In this document: positions 11,374 to 22,710 of the stretch, one piece after another
Layout of the letters: every line of letters begins with the position of its first letter
Position numbering within the stretch: the stretch's first letter is position 1
Assembly: GCA_023053545.1 (NCBI GenBank)
Contig: JAKZAN010000073.1
Coordinates: 106,998-170,997, forward strand
DNA length: 64,000 nucleotides
Reading direction: 5' to 3'
From: Lepidurus packardi
Lineage: Eukaryota; Arthropoda; Branchiopoda; Notostraca; Triopsidae
The notes under the pieces: generated by a model
The model's database searches: none
The model's input: only the letters and a program-made list of their open reading frames with translations
Told to the model about the DNA's origin: nothing
Program-made: the position numbers and the translations under genes

Positions 11374-14108
11374 TTTATTTTTCCCCCCACGTAAAGCAGG
11401 AATTCATAAGAGCAGTACAAACAACGGCAGAGCACGACATACCGCTAGGAAAGTATACCGGGCTTAAAGTCAAATTGCATATTGACCAGGCAGTAAAACC
11501 AACCGCTCTACCTCACAGGCGAGTACCATTCCAGCAAAGGGCACTAGTCGAAAAAGAACTAGAGAGGCTAGAAAGGCAGGACATCATAGAAAGAGTCGAC
11601 GGGCCTACACCATGGGTATCACCAATCGTTATCGTCCCAAAGAAAGACAGCGATGAAATACGTCTGTGTGTCGATATGCGACTACCAAATCAAGCGATTA
11701 AAAGAGAGAGACACATAATCCCCACACTGGAAGACTTACTAGCAGATGTAAACAATTCCAAGGTTTTCAGTGTCCTAGACCTAAATCAAGCGTACCATCA
11801 AGTAGAATTGCATGAAGAATCTCGATATATTACCACCTTCTCGACTCACGTAGGGCTACGACGATATAAACGACTGTTTTTCGGGGTGACGTCAGCCGCA
11901 GAAATTTTTCACAACATCATTAGGGAGCTTCTGCAGGGCATACCAGGAGTAATTAACACAACCGATGACATTTTGGTACATGCGAGAAACCTCAAAGAAC
12001 ACAACGAACGGTACCAAGAAGTATTAAAGCGGCTGAGAGAGAAGAATCTAACGATAAACGAAAAGAAGACCAAGTTTGCGAAAACAAAAGTGCGATTTTA
12101 CGGATTAATAATAGGAGAAAACGGCGTCGAACCAGACCCCAGCAAAGTGCAAGCGATTAAAGAATTCGCAACACCAACGACGAAAGCCGATGTAAGAAGC
12201 TTTCTGGGAATGACGACATGGTGCTCCCGGTTCATACCGAATCATGCTGACATTTCCGAACCACTACGTAATCTAATAGCCGGAAAGAAAACTCCGGTGT
12301 TCACCTGGTCTGAAAAGTGCGAGCAAGCATTCGTAAAGCTGAAGGCGGCGCTAGCAAACGCAGACCAGTTAGCATTCTTTAGCCCTACGTGGAAGACAAA
12401 GGTTATAGTGGACGCGAGCCCAATAGGATTAGGTGCCATACTAACGCAATCCACTGAACAGGGGCGAAGGAGCGTAATAGCGTTCGCAAGCAAAGCTCTG
12501 ACGGATACAGAGCAAAGATACTCCCAGCTGGAAAGGGAGGCGCTGGCAATAATTTGGGCCTGCGAGCACTTCAAAATGTATCTGCTCGGGGCACATTTCT
12601 TTGTTACAACAGACCATAAACCACTGGTCAGCATTTTCAACAAACCAACAGCAAAATTATCGGCCAGGTTAGAACGATGGATGTTACGAAGCCAACCATT
12701 CAATTTCACGCTAGAATACCAGCCGGGGAATGAAAACGCCGCTGATTTTTTGTCCAGAAATCCGTCCAGATTATCCCAGTGCAAACAGGCAATCATAGGG
12801 GAGCAATATGTTAACTTTGCCGTGTACCAAGCACTAATCGCCCCGCTCTCGAAAGATCAAATTGTGGAAGAAACGCAGAAAGACAATGTGCTGGCAGCTG
12901 TACAGCAAGCAGTTAAAAAAGGAAAAAAGTACGAGCTAAAGAAAACGGCCGCAAAACCTTACTCGCAAATATTCGACGAGCTATCGGTGACAAAAGAGGG
13001 CGTAGTCATGCGAGGGGCAAGGATTTGCATGCCCCAGAGCCTTCAAAAGAACGTAGTCCAAGTAGCACACGAAGGACACTTGGGCATAAGCAAAATGAAG
13101 CAGCTCTTACGAACGAAGGTCTGGTTTCCGGGTATGGATCAACGAGTGCAGGAAATGGTAGAACAATGCGTTCCTTGCATAGCATCCACGCGAACTCCGG
13201 AACGAGACCCCCTGAAAATGTCCGAACTACCCAGCAAACCCTGGCAAACGGTAAGCCTCGATTTCCTAACACTGCCATCTAGTGAAGAATTGATGGTATT
13301 GATCGACAACTTCACACGGTTTCCAGTAGTGGAATTCATCCGTACCACGGCCCACCAACACGTACTACCGCCACTCGAGCGCATATTGTCCACCTTCGGG
13401 ATCCCGGAAAGCATTAAAACGGACAATGGACCTCCGTTTAACGGCAGCAACTTTGCTGAATTCTGCAAACGATTAGGCATTCAACACAAAAAAACAACAC
13501 CAATGTGGCCAGAGGCCAATGGGCTGGTAGAGCGTTTCATGCGAACACTAGGAAAAGTCATCAGGACCAGCACTATTGAACAGAAGAACTTCAAGATAGA
13601 AGTACACAAATTCCTACGTAATTATAGAGCCACGCCGCACCCCGCACTAGGGAAAGCACCAGCCGACGTGCTATTTATAAAAAACTTCAGAAGCCTGCTA
13701 CCCGACCTCAAGCATCACAATGCAACATACGCAAATAAAGCGAAAAGCTACACGGACCGAAAACGACGGACTAAAAATCATGCACTTAAAGTAGGAGACA
13801 AAGTACTCGTCCAGAAAGACAAGAAATTGCTCAAGAAGGAAGAAAGCCGATACGAATTGGAACCTTTTAAGATAACAGCAGTAAAAGGCTCCATGATCAC
13901 AGCCATAAAAAAAGAGGGACGGTCGGTCACAAGGAATGCATCTTTCTTCAAGAGGATTCCAGAAGTACAGGATCAGGACCACAATCAAGAAAAAGAGGGA
14001 GAAACTCAAGCCCCGTCAAATCAAGATCACAAAATAGAAAAGGATGCGGAGGATTCAACGAAGCCGAGGCGTAGGGCGAGATTAAAAGAAAAAAAGAAAG
14101 GGTCATAG
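11061..14108 (+). CDS. pol: pol polyprotein: reverse transcriptase, RNase H, integrase (copy 1)
   Basis: This frame copies element RNA into DNA and integrates it. It is -1 relative to gag, and its first 95 or so codons are only the shadow of gag; recognisable pol begins near residue 100, so the ATG at 11061 is not a likely start. In the 1,015-residue frame, RT spans about 135-370 with catalytic D240 (FSVLDLNQ) and D302-D303 (TTDD). RNase H follows with D451, E493, D518 and D562. Integrase has a zinc-binding H670/H673 and C703/C706, then D734, D788 and E824 with 35 residues between the last two (DD35E). A GPY/F-like module lies near 931-966, and a lysine/arginine-rich tail ends the frame. All catalytic residues look intact, but without gag and full protease this copy is not autonomous. 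The translation is identical to that of copy 2. Confidence 0.9.
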   Translation: MPEMSKGGPFRKSLQKQEASGTERQRDGRRRGQLQCHRTRKYKFQQKLQTSYGMRKGGERQNQVFGRHRSRGNNHRRTGTCQDWKSETEENRKEDFKASEALELVYFSPHVKQEFIRAVQTTAEHDIPLGKYTGLKVKLHIDQAVKPTALPHRRVPFQQRALVEKELERLERQDIIERVDGPTPWVSPIVIVPKKDSDEIRLCVDMRLPNQAIKRERHIIPTLEDLLADVNNSKVFSVLDLNQAYHQVELHEESRYITTFSTHVGLRRYKRLFFGVTSAAEIFHNIIRELLQGIPGVINTTDDILVHARNLKEHNERYQEVLKRLREKNLTINEKKTKFAKTKVRFYGLIIGENGVEPDPSKVQAIKEFATPTTKADVRSFLGMTTWCSRFIPNHADISEPLRNLIAGKKTPVFTWSEKCEQAFVKLKAALANADQLAFFSPTWKTKVIVDASPIGLGAILTQSTEQGRRSVIAFASKALTDTEQRYSQLEREALAIIWACEHFKMYLLGAHFFVTTDHKPLVSIFNKPTAKLSARLERWMLRSQPFNFTLEYQPGNENAADFLSRNPSRLSQCKQAIIGEQYVNFAVYQALIAPLSKDQIVEETQKDNVLAAVQQAVKKGKKYELKKTAAKPYSQIFDELSVTKEGVVMRGARICMPQSLQKNVVQVAHEGHLGISKMKQLLRTKVWFPGMDQRVQEMVEQCVPCIASTRTPERDPLKMSELPSKPWQTVSLDFLTLPSSEELMVLIDNFTRFPVVEFIRTTAHQHVLPPLERILSTFGIPESIKTDNGPPFNGSNFAEFCKRLGIQHKKTTPMWPEANGLVERFMRTLGKVIRTSTIEQKNFKIEVHKFLRNYRATPHPALGKAPADVLFIKNFRSLLPDLKHHNATYANKAKSYTDRKRRTKNHALKVGDKVLVQKDKKLLKKEESRYELEPFKITAVKGSMITAIKKEGRSVTRNASFFKRIPEVQDQDHNQEKEGETQAPSNQDHKIEKDAEDSTKPRRRARLKEKKKGS

Positions 14109-14346
14109 CGATAAGATAATTCAGATTTATTTATTCTTTTTCACGCACGACAGGAGGACGACCTATGAAGGAGCGAGGTGTTGCTAGTGGGACAGTGGAT
14201 CAACGGCGCCAGAAGAAGAAGAAGAAGAAGACGAAGCAGTGGAAGGGCGAACGCCGGCCAGTGTTTATTTGTAATGAGCGCGTATTTTTGTTTCAACTCC
14301 TTTTTTCTTTTCTTTCTTTTCCTTTTCTTTTCTTAATTTCGTTCGT
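14109..14346 (+). other. Ty3 copy 1, non-coding stretch between pol and polypurine tract
   Basis: It contains an (AAG)n run at about 14211-14232 and a long T/C tract at about 14298-14334. A 103-codon frame crosses this stretch into the LTR, but it is built from these low-complexity tracts, so I do not regard it as a gene. There is no env-like frame with signal peptide or transmembrane segment. Confidence 0.75.
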
Positions 14347-14365
14347 AAAGGGAAAAAGGGAGAGA
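14347..14365 (+). other. Polypurine tract, Ty3 copy 1
   Basis: AAAGGGAAAAAGGGAGAGA, 19 uninterrupted purines directly abutting the 3' LTR. This is the usual plus-strand primer of an LTR retroelement. Confidence 0.9.
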
Positions 14366-14463
14366 TGTTGTATCGTGTCCTTTGTACCTGAGACGATGCC
14401 AGGTGGGGAAGCCGTGGTATCAATACAAGCAATCTTGACTAACCCTTCTTTGAGAACACAACA
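14366..14463 (+). repeat. 3' LTR, Ty3 copy 1 (98 bp)
   Basis: TGTTGTATCG to AACACAACA, paired with 10235-10331. It is one base longer than the 5' LTR and differs from it at three further positions. It is followed directly by the satellite in the phase CGTAAGG. Confidence 0.93.
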
Positions 14464-17400
14464 CGTAAGGAATTAATTCAGTCCGTAAGGAATTAATTCA
14501 GTCCGTAAGGAATTAATTCAGTCCGTAAGGAATTAATCCAGTCCGAAAGGAATTAATTCAGTAAGTAAGGAATTCAATCGATCCTAAAGAATTAATTCAG
14601 TCCGTAAGGAATTAATTCAGTCCGTAAGGAATTATTTCAGTCCGTACTGAATTAATTCAGTCCGTAAAGAAGTAATTAAGTCCGTAAGGAATTAACTAAG
14701 TCCGTAAGGAATTAATTAAGTACGTAAGGAATTAATTCAGTCCGTAAGGAATTCATAAAGTCCGTTAGGAATTAATTAAGTCCATAAGGAATTAATTAAG
14801 TCCATAAGGAATTAATTCAGTCCGTAAGGAATTATTTAAGTCCGTAAAGAATTAATCCAGTCCGTAAGGAATTAATTCAGTCTGTAAAGAATTAAATCAG
14901 GCCGTAAGGAATTAATTCTGTCCGTAATGAATTAATTAAGTCCGTAAGGAATTAATTCAGTCCGCAAGGAATTAATTCAGTCAGTAATGAATTAATTCAA
15001 TCCATCAGGAATTAATTCAGTCCGTAAGGAACTAATTCAATCCGTAAACAATTAGTTCAGTCCGTAACTAATTAATTCAGTCCGTAAGGGATTAATTCCG
15101 TCCGTAAAGAATTAATTCAGTCCGTAAGGAATTAATTCGTTCCGTACGGAATTAATTCCGTTCGCAAGGAAATAATTCAGTCCGTAAGGGATTAATTCAG
15201 TCCGTAAGGAATTAATTCATTCCGTAAGGAATTAATTAAGTTCGTATGGAATTGATTCAGTCCGTAAGGAATTTATTCAGTCAGTATGGAATTGATTCAG
15301 TCCGTTGGGAACTAATTAAATCCGTAATGAATCAATTACTCCCTAATAAATTAATTAAGTCCATAAGGAATTAATTAAGTCCGTAAGGAATTATTTAAGT
15401 CCTTAAAGAATTAATTCAGTTCGTAAGGAATTAATTCAATCCATCAGGATTTAATTCAGTCCGTAAGGAATTAATTCAATCCGTAAACAATTAGTTCAGT
15501 CCGTAACTAATTAATTCAGTCCGTAAGGGATTAATTCCGTCCGTAAAGAATTAATTCAGTCCGTAAGGGATTAATTAAGTTCGTATGGAATTGATTCAGT
15601 CCGTAAGGAATTTATTCAGTCAGTAAGGAATTGATTCAGTCCGTAGGGAACTAATTAAATCCGTAATGAATCAATTACTCCCTAATAAATTAATTCAGTC
15701 CGCAAGGAATTAATTCAGTCCGTAAGTAATTAATTCAGTCCGTAAAGAATTAATTAAGTCCGTAAGGAATTAATTAAGTCCGTAAGGAATTAATTAAGTA
15801 CGTAAGGAATTAATTAGTCCGTAAGGAATTATTTAAGTCCTTAAAGAATTAATTAAGTCCGTAAGGAATTAATTTAGTACGTAAGGTATTAATTAAGTTC
15901 GTTATTAATTAATTAAGTCCATAAGGTACAAATTAAGTTTGTAAGGAATTATTTAAGTCCGTGAAGAACTAATTCAGTCCGTATGGAATTAATTCAGTCT
16001 GTAAGGAATTAAATCAGGCTGTAAGGAATTAATTCAGTCCGTAATGAATTAATTAGGTCCGTAAGGAATTAATTAAGTCCATAAGGAATTAATTAAGTCC
16101 ATAAGGAATTAATTAAGTCCGTAAGGAATTATTTAAGTCCTTAAAGAATTAATTAAGTCCGTAAGGAATTAATTAAGTACGTAAGGTATTAATTAAGTCC
16201 GTTATTAATTAATTAAGACCATAAGGAACAAATTAAGTTCGTAAGGTATTATTTAAGTCCGTGAAGAACTAATTCAGTCCGTATGGAATTAATTCAGTCT
16301 GTAAGGAATTAAATCAGGCCGTAAGGAATTAATTCAGTCCGTAATGAATTAATTAAGTCCGTAAGGAATTAATTCAGTCCGTAAGGAATTAATTCAGTCC
16401 GTAAGGAATTATTTCAGTCCGTATTGAATTATTTCAGTCCGTAAAGAAGTAATTAAGTCCGTAAGGAATTAACTAACTCCGTAAGGAATTAATTCATTCA
16501 GTAAGGAATTAATTAAGTCCGTAAGGAATTATTTCAGTCCTTATTGAATTAATTAAGTCCGTAGAGAATTAATTCAGTCCGTAAGGGATTAATTCAGTAA
16601 GAAAGGAATTCAATCAATCCTAAAGAATTAATTCAGTCCGTAAGGAAATAATTCAGTCCGTAAGGAATTAATTCAGTCCGTAAGGAATTAATTCAGTCCG
16701 TAAGGAATTAATCCAGTCCGTAAGGAATTAATTCAGTAAGTAAGGAATTCAATCGATCCTAAAGAATTAATTCAGTCCGTAAGGAATTAATTCAGTCCGT
16801 AAGGAATTATTTCAGTCCGTATTGAATTAATTAAGTCCGTAAGGAATTAATTCAGTCCGTATGGAATTAATTCAGTCCGTAAGGAATTAGTTCAGTGCGT
16901 AAGGAATTAATTCAGTTTGTAAGGAATTAATTCAGTCCGTAAGGAATTAATTCATTCCGTAATGGATTAATTAAGTGCGTAATGAATTAATTAAGTCCGT
17001 AAGGAATTAATTCATTCCGTAAGGAATTAATTAAGTCCGTAAGGAATTATTTCAGTCCGTATTGAATTAATTAAGTCCGTAGAGAATTAATTCAGTCCGT
17101 AAGGAATTAATTCAGTCCGTAAGGAATTCATAAAGTCCGTTAGGAATTAATTAAGTCCGTAAGGAATTAATTAAGTCCGTAAGGTATTAATTAAGTCCGT
17201 TATTAATTAATTAGGTCCATAAGAAACATATTAAGTCCGTAAGGAATTATTTAGGTCCGTAAGGAATTAATTCAGTCCGTAAGGAATTAATTCAGTCTGG
17301 AAAGAATTAAATCAGGCCGTAAGGAATTAATTCAGTCCGTAATTAATTAATTAAGTCCGTAAGGAATTAATTCAGTCCGCAATTAATTAATTCAGTCCGT

Positions 17401-20400
17401 AAGGAATTAATTCAATCCGTAAACAATTAGTTCAGTCCGTAACTAATTAATTCAGTCCGTAAGGAATTAATTCAGTCTGGAAAGAATTAAATCAGGCCGT
17501 AAGGAATTAATTAAGTGCGTAATGAATTAATTAAGTCCGTAAGGAATTAATTCATTCCGTAAGGAATTAATTAAGTCCGTAAGGAATTATTTCAGTCCGT
17601 ATTGAATTAATTAAGTCCGTAGAGAATTAATTCAGTCCGTAAGGAAATAATTCAGTCCATAAGGAATTAATTCAGTCCGTAAAGAATTAATTAAGTCCGT
17701 AAGGAATTAATTCATTCCGTAAGGAATTAATTAAATCCGTAAGGAATTAATTCAGTCCGTAATGAATTAATTAAGTCCGTAAACAATTAGTTCAGTCCGT
17801 AACTAATTAATTCAGTCCGTAAGGGATTAATTCCGTCCGTAAAGAATTAATTCAGTTCGCAAGGAATTAATTCAGTCCGTAAGGGATTAATTCAGGCCGT
17901 AAGGAATTAATTCAGTCCGTAAGGAATTAATTAATTCCGTAAGGAATTAATTAATTCGTAAGGAATTAATTAAGTCCGTAAAGAATTAATTAAGTCCGTA
18001 AGGAATTAATTAAGTCCGTAAGGTATTAATTAAGTCCGTTATTAATTAATTAGGTCCATAAGAAACAAATTAACTCCGTTAGGAATTATTTAAGTCCGTG
18101 AAGAATTAATTCAGTCAGTATGGAATTAATTCAGTCCGTAAGGAATTAATTCAGTCCGTAATGATCTAGTTAAGTTCGTAAGGAATTAATTAAGTCCGTT
18201 ATTAATTAATTAAGTCCATAAGGAACATATTAAGTCCGTAAGGAATTATTTAGGTCCGTAAGGAATTAATTCAGTCCGTAAGGAATTAATTCAGTCCGTA
18301 ATTAATTAATTAAGTGCGTAATGAATTAATTAAGTCCGTAAGGAATTAATTCATTCCGTAAGGAATTAATTAAGTCCGTAAGGAATTATTTCAGTCCGTA
18401 TTGAATTAATGAAGTCCGTAGAGAATTAATTCAGTCCGTAAGGAATTATTTCAGTCCGTATTGAATTAATTAAGTCCGTAGAGAATTAATTCAGTCCGTA
18501 AGGAATTAATTCAGTCCGTAAGAAATTAATTCAGTCCGTAAAGAATTAATTAAGTCCGTAAGGAATTAATTCATTCCGTAAGGAATTAATTAAATCCGTA
18601 AGGAATTAATTCAGTCCGTAATGAATTAATTAAGTCCGTAAACAATTAGTTCAGTCCGTAACTAATTAATTCAGGCCGTAAGGGATTAATTCAGGCCGTA
18701 AGGAATTAATTCAGTCCGTAAGGAATTAATTAAGTCCGTAAGGAATTAATTAAGTCCGTAAGGTATTAATTAAGTCCGTTATTAATTAATTAAGTCCATA
18801 AGGAACAAAGTAAGTCCGTAAGGAATTATTTAAGTCCGTGAAGAATTAATTCAGTCCGTATGGAATTAATTCAGTCCGTAAGGAATTATTTCAGTCCGTA
18901 ATGAATTAATTAAGTCCGTAAGGAATTAATTCAGTCCGCAAGGAATTAATTAAGTCCGTATGGAATTAATTCAGTCGGTAAGGAATTAGTTCAGTACGTA
19001 AGGAATTAGTTCAGTCCGTAAGGAATTAATTCAGTCCGTAAGGAATTAATTCAGTCCGTAATGGATTAATTAAGTGCGTAATGAATTAATAAAATCCGTA
19101 AGGAATTAATTCATTCCGTAAGGAATTAATTAAGTCCGTAAGGAATTATTTCAGTCCGTATTGAATTAATTAAGTCCGTAGAGAATTAATTCAGTTCGTA
19201 AAGAATTAATTCAGTCCGTAAGGAATTAATTCAGGCCGTAAGGAATTAATTCAGTTTGTAACGAATTAATTCAGTCCGCAAGGAATTAATTCAGTCCGTA
19301 AGGAATTAATTAATTCGTAAGGAAAAATTAAGTCCGTAAAGAATTAATTAAGTCCGTAAGGAATTAATGAAGTCCGTAAGGTATTAATTAAGTCCGTTAT
19401 TAATTAATTAAGTCCAAAAGGAACAAATTAAGTCCGTAAGGAATTATTTCTGTCCGTATTGAATTAATTAAGTCCGTAGAGAATTAATTCAGTCCGGAAG
19501 GAATTAATTCAGTCCGTAAGGAATTAATTCAGTCCGTAAAGAATTTATTAAGTCCGTAAGGAATTATTTCAGTCCGTAAGGAATTAATTCAGTCCGTAAG
19601 GAATTAATTCAGTAATAAAGGAATTCAATCAAGTCCGTAAGGAATTAATTAAGTACGTAAGGAATTAATTCAGTCCGTAAGGAATTCATTAAGTCCGTTA
19701 GGAATTAATTAAGTCCATAAGGAATTAATTAAGTCCATAAGAAATTAATTAAGTCCGTAAGGAATTATTTAAGTCCGTAAAGAATTAAATCAGGCCGTAA
19801 GGATATTAATTCAGTCCGTAATGAATTAATTTAGTCCGTAAGGAATTAATTCAGTCCGCAATTAATTAATTCAGTCCGTATGGAATTAATTCAGTCCGTA
19901 AGGAATTAGTTCAGTACGTAAGGAATTAGTTCAGTCCGTAAGGAATTAATTCAGTCCGTAAGGAATTAATTCAGTCCGTAATGGATTAATTAAGTGCGTA
20001 ATGAATTAATAAAATCCGTAAGGAATTAATTCATTCCGTAAGGAATTAATTAAGTCCGTAAGGAATTATTTCAGTCCGTATTGAATTAATTAATTCCGTA
20101 AAGAATTAATTCAGTTCGCAAGGAATTAATTCAGTCCGTAAGGGATTAATTCAGGCCGTAAGGAATTAATTCAGTTTGTAACGAATTAATTCAGTCCGCA
20201 AGGAATTAATTCAGTCCGTAAGGAATTAATTAATTCGTAAGGAAAAATTAAGTCCGTAAAGAATTAATTAAGTCCGTAAGGAATTAATGAAGTCCGTAAG
20301 GTATTAATTAAGTCCGTTATTAATTAATTAAGTCCAAAAGGAACAAATTAAGTCCGTAAGGAATTATTTCTGTCCGTATTGAATTAATTAAGTCCGTAGA

Positions 20401-22557
20401 GAATTAATTCAGTCCGGAAGGAATTAATTCAGTCCGTAAGGAATTAATTCAGTCCGTAAAGAATTTATTAAGTCCGTAAGGAATTATTTCAGTCCGTAAG
20501 GAATTAATTCAGTCCGTAAGGAATTAATTCAGTAATAAAGGAATTCAATCAAGTCCGTAAGGAATTAATTAAGTACGTAAGGAATTAATTCAGTCCGTAA
20601 GGAATTCATTAAGTCCGTTAGGAATTAATTAAGTCCATAAGGAATTAATTAAGTCCATAAGAAATTAATTAAGTCCGTAAGGAATTATTTAAGTCCGTAA
20701 AGAATTAAATCAGGCCGTAAGGATATTAATTCAGTCCGTAATGAATTAATTTAGTCCGTAAGGAATTAATTCAGTCCGCAATTAATTAATTCAGTCCGTA
20801 TGGAATTAATTCAGTCCGTAAGGAATTAGTTCAGTACGTAAGGAATTAGTTCAGTCCGTAAGGAATTAATTCAGTCCGTAAGGAATTAATTCAGTCCGTA
20901 AGGAATTAATTCAGTCCGTAATGGATTAATTAAGTGCGTAATTAATTAATTAAGTGACTAAGGAATTAATTCAATCCGTAAGGAATTAATTAAGTCCGTA
21001 AGGAATTATTTCAGTCCGTATTGAATTAATTAAGTCCGTAGAGAATTAATTCAGTCCGTAAGGAAATAATTCAGTAAGAAAGGAATTCAATCAATCCTAA
21101 AGAATTAATTCAGTCCGTAAGGAATTTATTCAGTCCGTAAGGAATTAATTCAGTCCGTAAGGAATTAATCCAGTCCGTAAGGAATTAATTCAGTAAGTAA
21201 GGAATTCAATCGATCCTAAAGAATTAATTCAGTCCGTAAGGAATTAATTCAGTCCGTAAGGAATTATTTCAGTCCGTATTGAATTAATTAAGTGCGTAAA
21301 GAATTAATTTAGTCCGTAAGGAATTAATTCAGTCCGTAAGGAGTTAATTCAGTCCGTAAGGAATTAATTCAGTCCGCAATTAATTAATTCAGTCCGTATG
21401 GAATTAATTCAGTCCGTAAGGAATTAGTTCAGTACGTAAGGAATTAGTTCAGTCCGTAAGGAATTAATTCAGTCCGTAAGGAATTAATTCAGTCCGTAAG
21501 GAATTAATTCAGTCCGTAATGGATTAATTAAGTGCGTAATGATTTAATTAGGTGACTAAGGAATTAATTCAATCCGTAAGGAATTAATTCAGTAAGAAAG
21601 GAATTCAATCAATCCTAAAGAATTAATTCAGTCCGTAAGGAATTTATTCAGTCCGTAAGGAATTAATTCAGTCCGTAAGGAATTAATTCAGTCCGTAAGG
21701 AATTAATCCAGTCCGTAAGGAATTAATTCAGTAAGTAAGGAATTCAATCGATCCTAAAGAATTAATTCAGTCCGTAAGGAACTAATTCAGTCCGTAAGGA
21801 ATTATTTCAGTCCGTATTGAATTAATTAAGTCCGTAAAGAATTAATTCAGTCCGTAACGAATTAATTAAGTACGTAAGGAATTAATTCAGTCCGTAAGGA
21901 ATTCAAAAAGTCCGTTAGGAATTAATTAAGTCCATAAGGAATTAATTAAGTCCATAAGGAATTAATTAAGTCCGTAAGGAATTATTTAAGTCCTTAAAGA
22001 ATTAATTAAGTCCGTAAGGAATTAATTAAGTACGTAAGGTATTAATTAAGTCCGTTATTAATTAATTAAGACCATAAGGAACAAATTAAGTTCGTAAGGA
22101 ATTATTTAAGTCCGTGAAGAACTAATTCAGTCCGTATGGAATTAATTCAGTCTGTAAGGAATTAAATCAGGCCGTAAGGAATTAATTCAGTCCGTAATGA
22201 ATTAATTAAGTCCGTAAGGAATTAATTCAGTCCGCAAGGAAATAATTCAGTCCGTATGGAATTAATTCAGTCCGTAAGGAATTAGTTCAGTACGTAAGGA
22301 ATTAGTTCAGTCCGTAAGGAATTAATTCAGTCCGTAAGGAATTAATTCAGTCCGTAAGGAATTAATTCAGTCCGTAATGGATTAATTAAGTGCGTAATGA
22401 ATTAATTAAGTCCGTAAGGAATTAATTCATTCCGTAAGGAATTATTTCAGTCCGTATTGAATTAATTAAGTCCGTAGAGAATTAATTCAGTCCGTAAGGA
22501 ATTAATTCAGTAAGAAAATAATTCAATCAATCCTAAAGAATTTATTCAGTCCGTAAG
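14464..22557. repeat. 20-bp satellite array, block B
   Basis: The same 20-bp family as block A, with no gene seen. The first 1.3 kb or so (14464 to about 15800) match the sequence after Ty3 copy 2. Block B is rich in long-range shuffling: the marker CAATTACTCCCTAATAAATT lies near 15337 and 15667, and a 920-bp tandem duplication is centred near 19-20.8 kb. The last 2.3 kb (20231-22557) match the segment 7908-10234 before Ty3 copy 1. Confidence 0.96.
19001..20840. repeat. Tandem duplication of 920 bp within satellite block B
   Basis: The TTCGTAAGGAAAAATTAAG anchor occurs at 19311 and again at 20231, and the ATAAAATCCG variant at 19091 and 20011, both with offset 920. The limits are approximate. 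A patch at about 19160-19240 differs from its equivalent at 20080-20160 although the length is unchanged. Confidence 0.7.
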
Positions 22558-22654
22558 TGTTGTATCGTGTCCTCTGTACCTGAGGCGATGCCAGGTGGGG
22601 AAGCCGTGGTATCAATACAGCAGTCTTGACTAACCCTTCTTTGAAAACACAACA
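22558..22654 (+). repeat. 5' LTR, Ty3 copy 2 (97 bp)
   Basis: It is the same as the 5' LTR of copy 1 apart from C at 22574, within CCTCTGTACC. TG...CA termini are present. Confidence 0.93.
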
Positions 22655-22655
22655 T

Positions 22656-22666
22656 TGGCGACGAGG
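22656..22666 (+). other. Primer-binding site, Ty3 copy 2
   Basis: TGGCGACGAGG one base after the LTR, identical to copy 1 and with the same tentative tRNA-Ser assignment. Confidence 0.7.
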
Positions 22667-22710
22667 TGGGCAATATTTCTTATCCAGTGCATTCCTCAAG
22701 TGATTAAGCC

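Larger units (their letters stand above)
10235..14463 (+). mobile_element. Ty3/gypsy LTR retrotransposon, copy 1 (defective)
   Basis: A 4,229-bp insertion in the satellite with the order LTR, primer-binding site, gag, protease remnant, RT, RNase H, integrase, polypurine tract, LTR. This is the Ty3/gypsy (Metaviridae) order, with integrase after RNase H; there is no env frame. The left flank ends CGTAAG (10229-10234) and the right flank restarts CGTAAG (14464-14469) in the same monomer phase. This is a 6-bp overlap, expected of a target-site duplication. Gag is frameshifted and the protease-to-RT interval is too short, so the copy cannot be autonomous. It matches the element at 22558-26786 with identical long frames; by eye I found differences only at 10251 (T here, C there) and 10423 (G here, C there). 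Confidence 0.95.

Noticed and set aside
12242-12796. Antisense frame of 184 codons opposite pol, and other minus-strand frames in both Ty3 copies
   Set aside because: They lie entirely opposite well-supported RT/RNase H coding sequence and show no domain; shadows of the sense frame.
14165-14476. 103-codon frame after pol (and its twin at 26488-26799), a possible env or accessory protein
   Set aside because: It is made of an (AAG)n run and a T/C tract and runs into the LTR; no signal peptide, glycosylation pattern or known motif.
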